From Deinococcus sp. (lineage in GTDB: Bacteria; Deinococcota; Deinococci; Deinococcales; Deinococcaceae), in assembly GCF_030523985.1 (NCBI RefSeq), contig NZ_JAUNHK010000123.1:1-6597 (forward strand): a DNA stretch of 6,597 nt. The letters run 5' to 3'. The notes beneath the pieces are model-generated. The model ran no database searches and was not told the DNA's origin. It saw nothing but the letters and a program-made list of their open reading frames with translations. Both the position numbers and the translations under genes were made by a program. Shown here piece after piece: positions 6,065-6,597 of this stretch (within the stretch, counting starts at the first letter, position 1; each line of letters starts with the position of its first letter).

Positions 6065-6597
6065 TGCTATTTTCGCTCCCACTCGACAGTTTCGTTTGCC
6101 AGACCCCGCATTGTCCAGACTTCCATCAACCTGGTCGACAGAACATCCGTTTCCGCAAGTTCTACGGCCCTGAAAAGCGTCGACTGCTCAGGTGTCTTAC
6201 CTGTGGCACTGAGTTCAGTGAAACGAAGGGGACACCCTACTGGGGCAGCAAATTGCCACCTGAACAGGTCGATCGCGTGATCGACCACATGACTCATGGC
6301 ACCTGTTTTTCTTCCACAGCCACCCTCACGGGCTGTCACCGCACGACCGTTGCTCGAATCGTCTGTCGTACTGGTGTTCATCTTGAACAGTTCCATGACC
6401 TCCATGCTCGTGACCTCAAGGTCACGAGCATGGAAGCCGATGAGCGGCACGATTTTGTCGGCGACAAGACTGAGCAAGCGTGGGATTTCACCGTTGTCGA
6501 CCCCAAAAGTAAGTTCGTCATTGAGAGGCAAGTCGGGGCCAGGACCACTGAACTGACCAAGGTGTTGCTTTTGAATGCTCGCGAAAGGCTGGCGGAT
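6064..6597 (+). CDS. IS1-like transposase, N-terminal part (continues past window)
   Basis: The frame is open for 178 codons and runs off the window end, so the gene is partial here. Residues 12-47 form a zinc ribbon with C12/C17 and C44/C47 (CQTPHC and CLTC), followed by the GTEFSETKGTP segment. An HTH lies about 76-100 (TATLTGCHRTTVARIV). The start of the DDE catalytic domain is EADERHDFVGDKTEQAW (124-140), with first acidic residue D126, then a DPKSKFVIERQVG strand. The order resembles InsA plus InsB of IS1 fused in one frame, as in single-ORF IS1-family members. GTG 6064 is the only start codon between the in-frame TGA at 6031 and the first zinc-ribbon cysteine. Several strong inverted repeats lie in and before the gene. 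Family assignment is from motif reading; a related zinc-ribbon DDE family is the alternative. Activity cannot be judged without the C-terminus. Confidence 0.82.
   Translation, partial: MLFSLPLDSFVCQTPHCPDFHQPGRQNIRFRKFYGPEKRRLLRCLTCGTEFSETKGTPYWGSKLPPEQVDRVIDHMTHGTCFSSTATLTGCHRTTVARIVCRTGVHLEQFHDLHARDLKVTSMEADERHDFVGDKTEQAWDFTVVDPKSKFVIERQVGARTTELTKVLLLNARERLAD
6267..6286. repeat. Hairpin inside the IS1-like transposase gene
   Basis: GGTCGATC (6267-6274) and GATCGACC (6279-6286) form a perfect 8-bp stem with a GCGT loop. It lies in the codons for EQVDRVIDH, just before the HTH. Directly visible; no function assigned. Confidence 0.55.
6401..6434. repeat. 34-bp near-perfect palindrome inside the transposase gene
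   Basis: TCCATGCTCGTGACCT (6401-6416) is the exact reverse complement of 6419-6434, with only CA between. It encodes residues of the HDLHARDLKVTSMEA segment, between the HTH and the first catalytic Asp. A 16-bp perfect stem with a 2-nt centre is far stronger than any other structure in the window. As RNA it would fold into a long hairpin within the coding region, and as DNA it could extrude a cruciform. No T-tract follows, so it is not an intrinsic terminator. Confidence 0.9.

Larger units (their letters stand above)
5898..6597 (+). mobile_element. IS1-like insertion sequence, left part (right end outside window)
   Basis: After the permease stop the sequence changes to a hairpin-rich 177-bp non-coding leader and then a transposase frame (from 6064) that runs off the window. 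The left boundary is placed at about 5898, at GGCTGTGTAATTTGC. This looks like an IS terminus, but the right end and target duplication are not available to prove it; the true edge could be anywhere from 5887 to about 5915. The element is unrelated to the IS200-like one at the other end, so this is not a composite transposon. Confidence 0.65.

Noticed and set aside
6067..6531. Minus-strand 154-codon frame opposite the IS1-like transposase
   Set aside because: The plus-strand frame has a zinc ribbon, HTH and DDE start; shared SRAW-like residues on both strands are produced by the palindrome at 6401-6434.
1..6597. Composite transposon carrying the whole gene set
   Set aside because: The flanking elements belong to different families (IS200-like and IS1-like) and their outer ends are not in the window.

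Overview
The window looks like a GC-rich bacterial chromosome or megaplasmid segment, most probably from Deinococcus or a close relative. The grounds are the codon use, the IS200-type and IS1-like elements, the type of alkaline phosphatase and the small ABC operon. This genus call is an inference from recognition of the proteins, not a database match.

Layout. (1) Bases 1 to about 520 are the right part of an IS200/IS605-type insertion sequence: the single-domain HUH transposase TnpA, followed by its right-end hairpin. Its left end lies outside the window. (2) Bases 401-1534, minus strand, hold a secreted trypsin-like (HtrA/DegP-type) serine protease. The catalytic triad is intact, but the C-terminal PDZ domain is cut by the IS200-like element, and the open frame finishes in antisense IS sequence. 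(3) Bases 1535-1729 are a divergent promoter region with a good minus-strand promoter candidate and a tandem CTG-type repeat reminiscent of a Pho box. (4) Bases 1730-3475 encode a secreted alkaline phosphatase with every expected metal ligand and the catalytic serine. (5) Bases 3564-5886 form a tightly packed three-gene operon: a Tat-exported DUF3299-like protein, a LolD-type ABC ATPase and an FtsX/MacB-type permease with a His/acid-rich extracytoplasmic loop. The genes overlap by 4 nt at both junctions. The gene set resembles the Zur-regulated zinc-linked ABC operons of proteobacteria (PA4063-PA4066 type). (6) From about 5890 to the end is a second, unrelated insertion sequence, IS1-like. Its transposase frame (zinc ribbon, HTH, start of the DDE domain) is open from 6064 and runs off the end of the window.

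How it fits together. Three exported activities (protease, phosphatase, putative metal-linked export/uptake system) sit between two different IS elements. Alkaline phosphatase is a zinc enzyme, so its position 88 bp upstream of a possible zinc-related ABC operon may be meaningful, but this rests on synteny and composition only. The most unusual DNA-level signals are the IS/protease chimera and a 34-bp almost perfect palindrome (16-bp arms, 2-nt centre) inside the IS1-like transposase gene, exactly between its DNA-binding and catalytic regions. I saw no tRNA, rRNA, CRISPR array or riboswitch.
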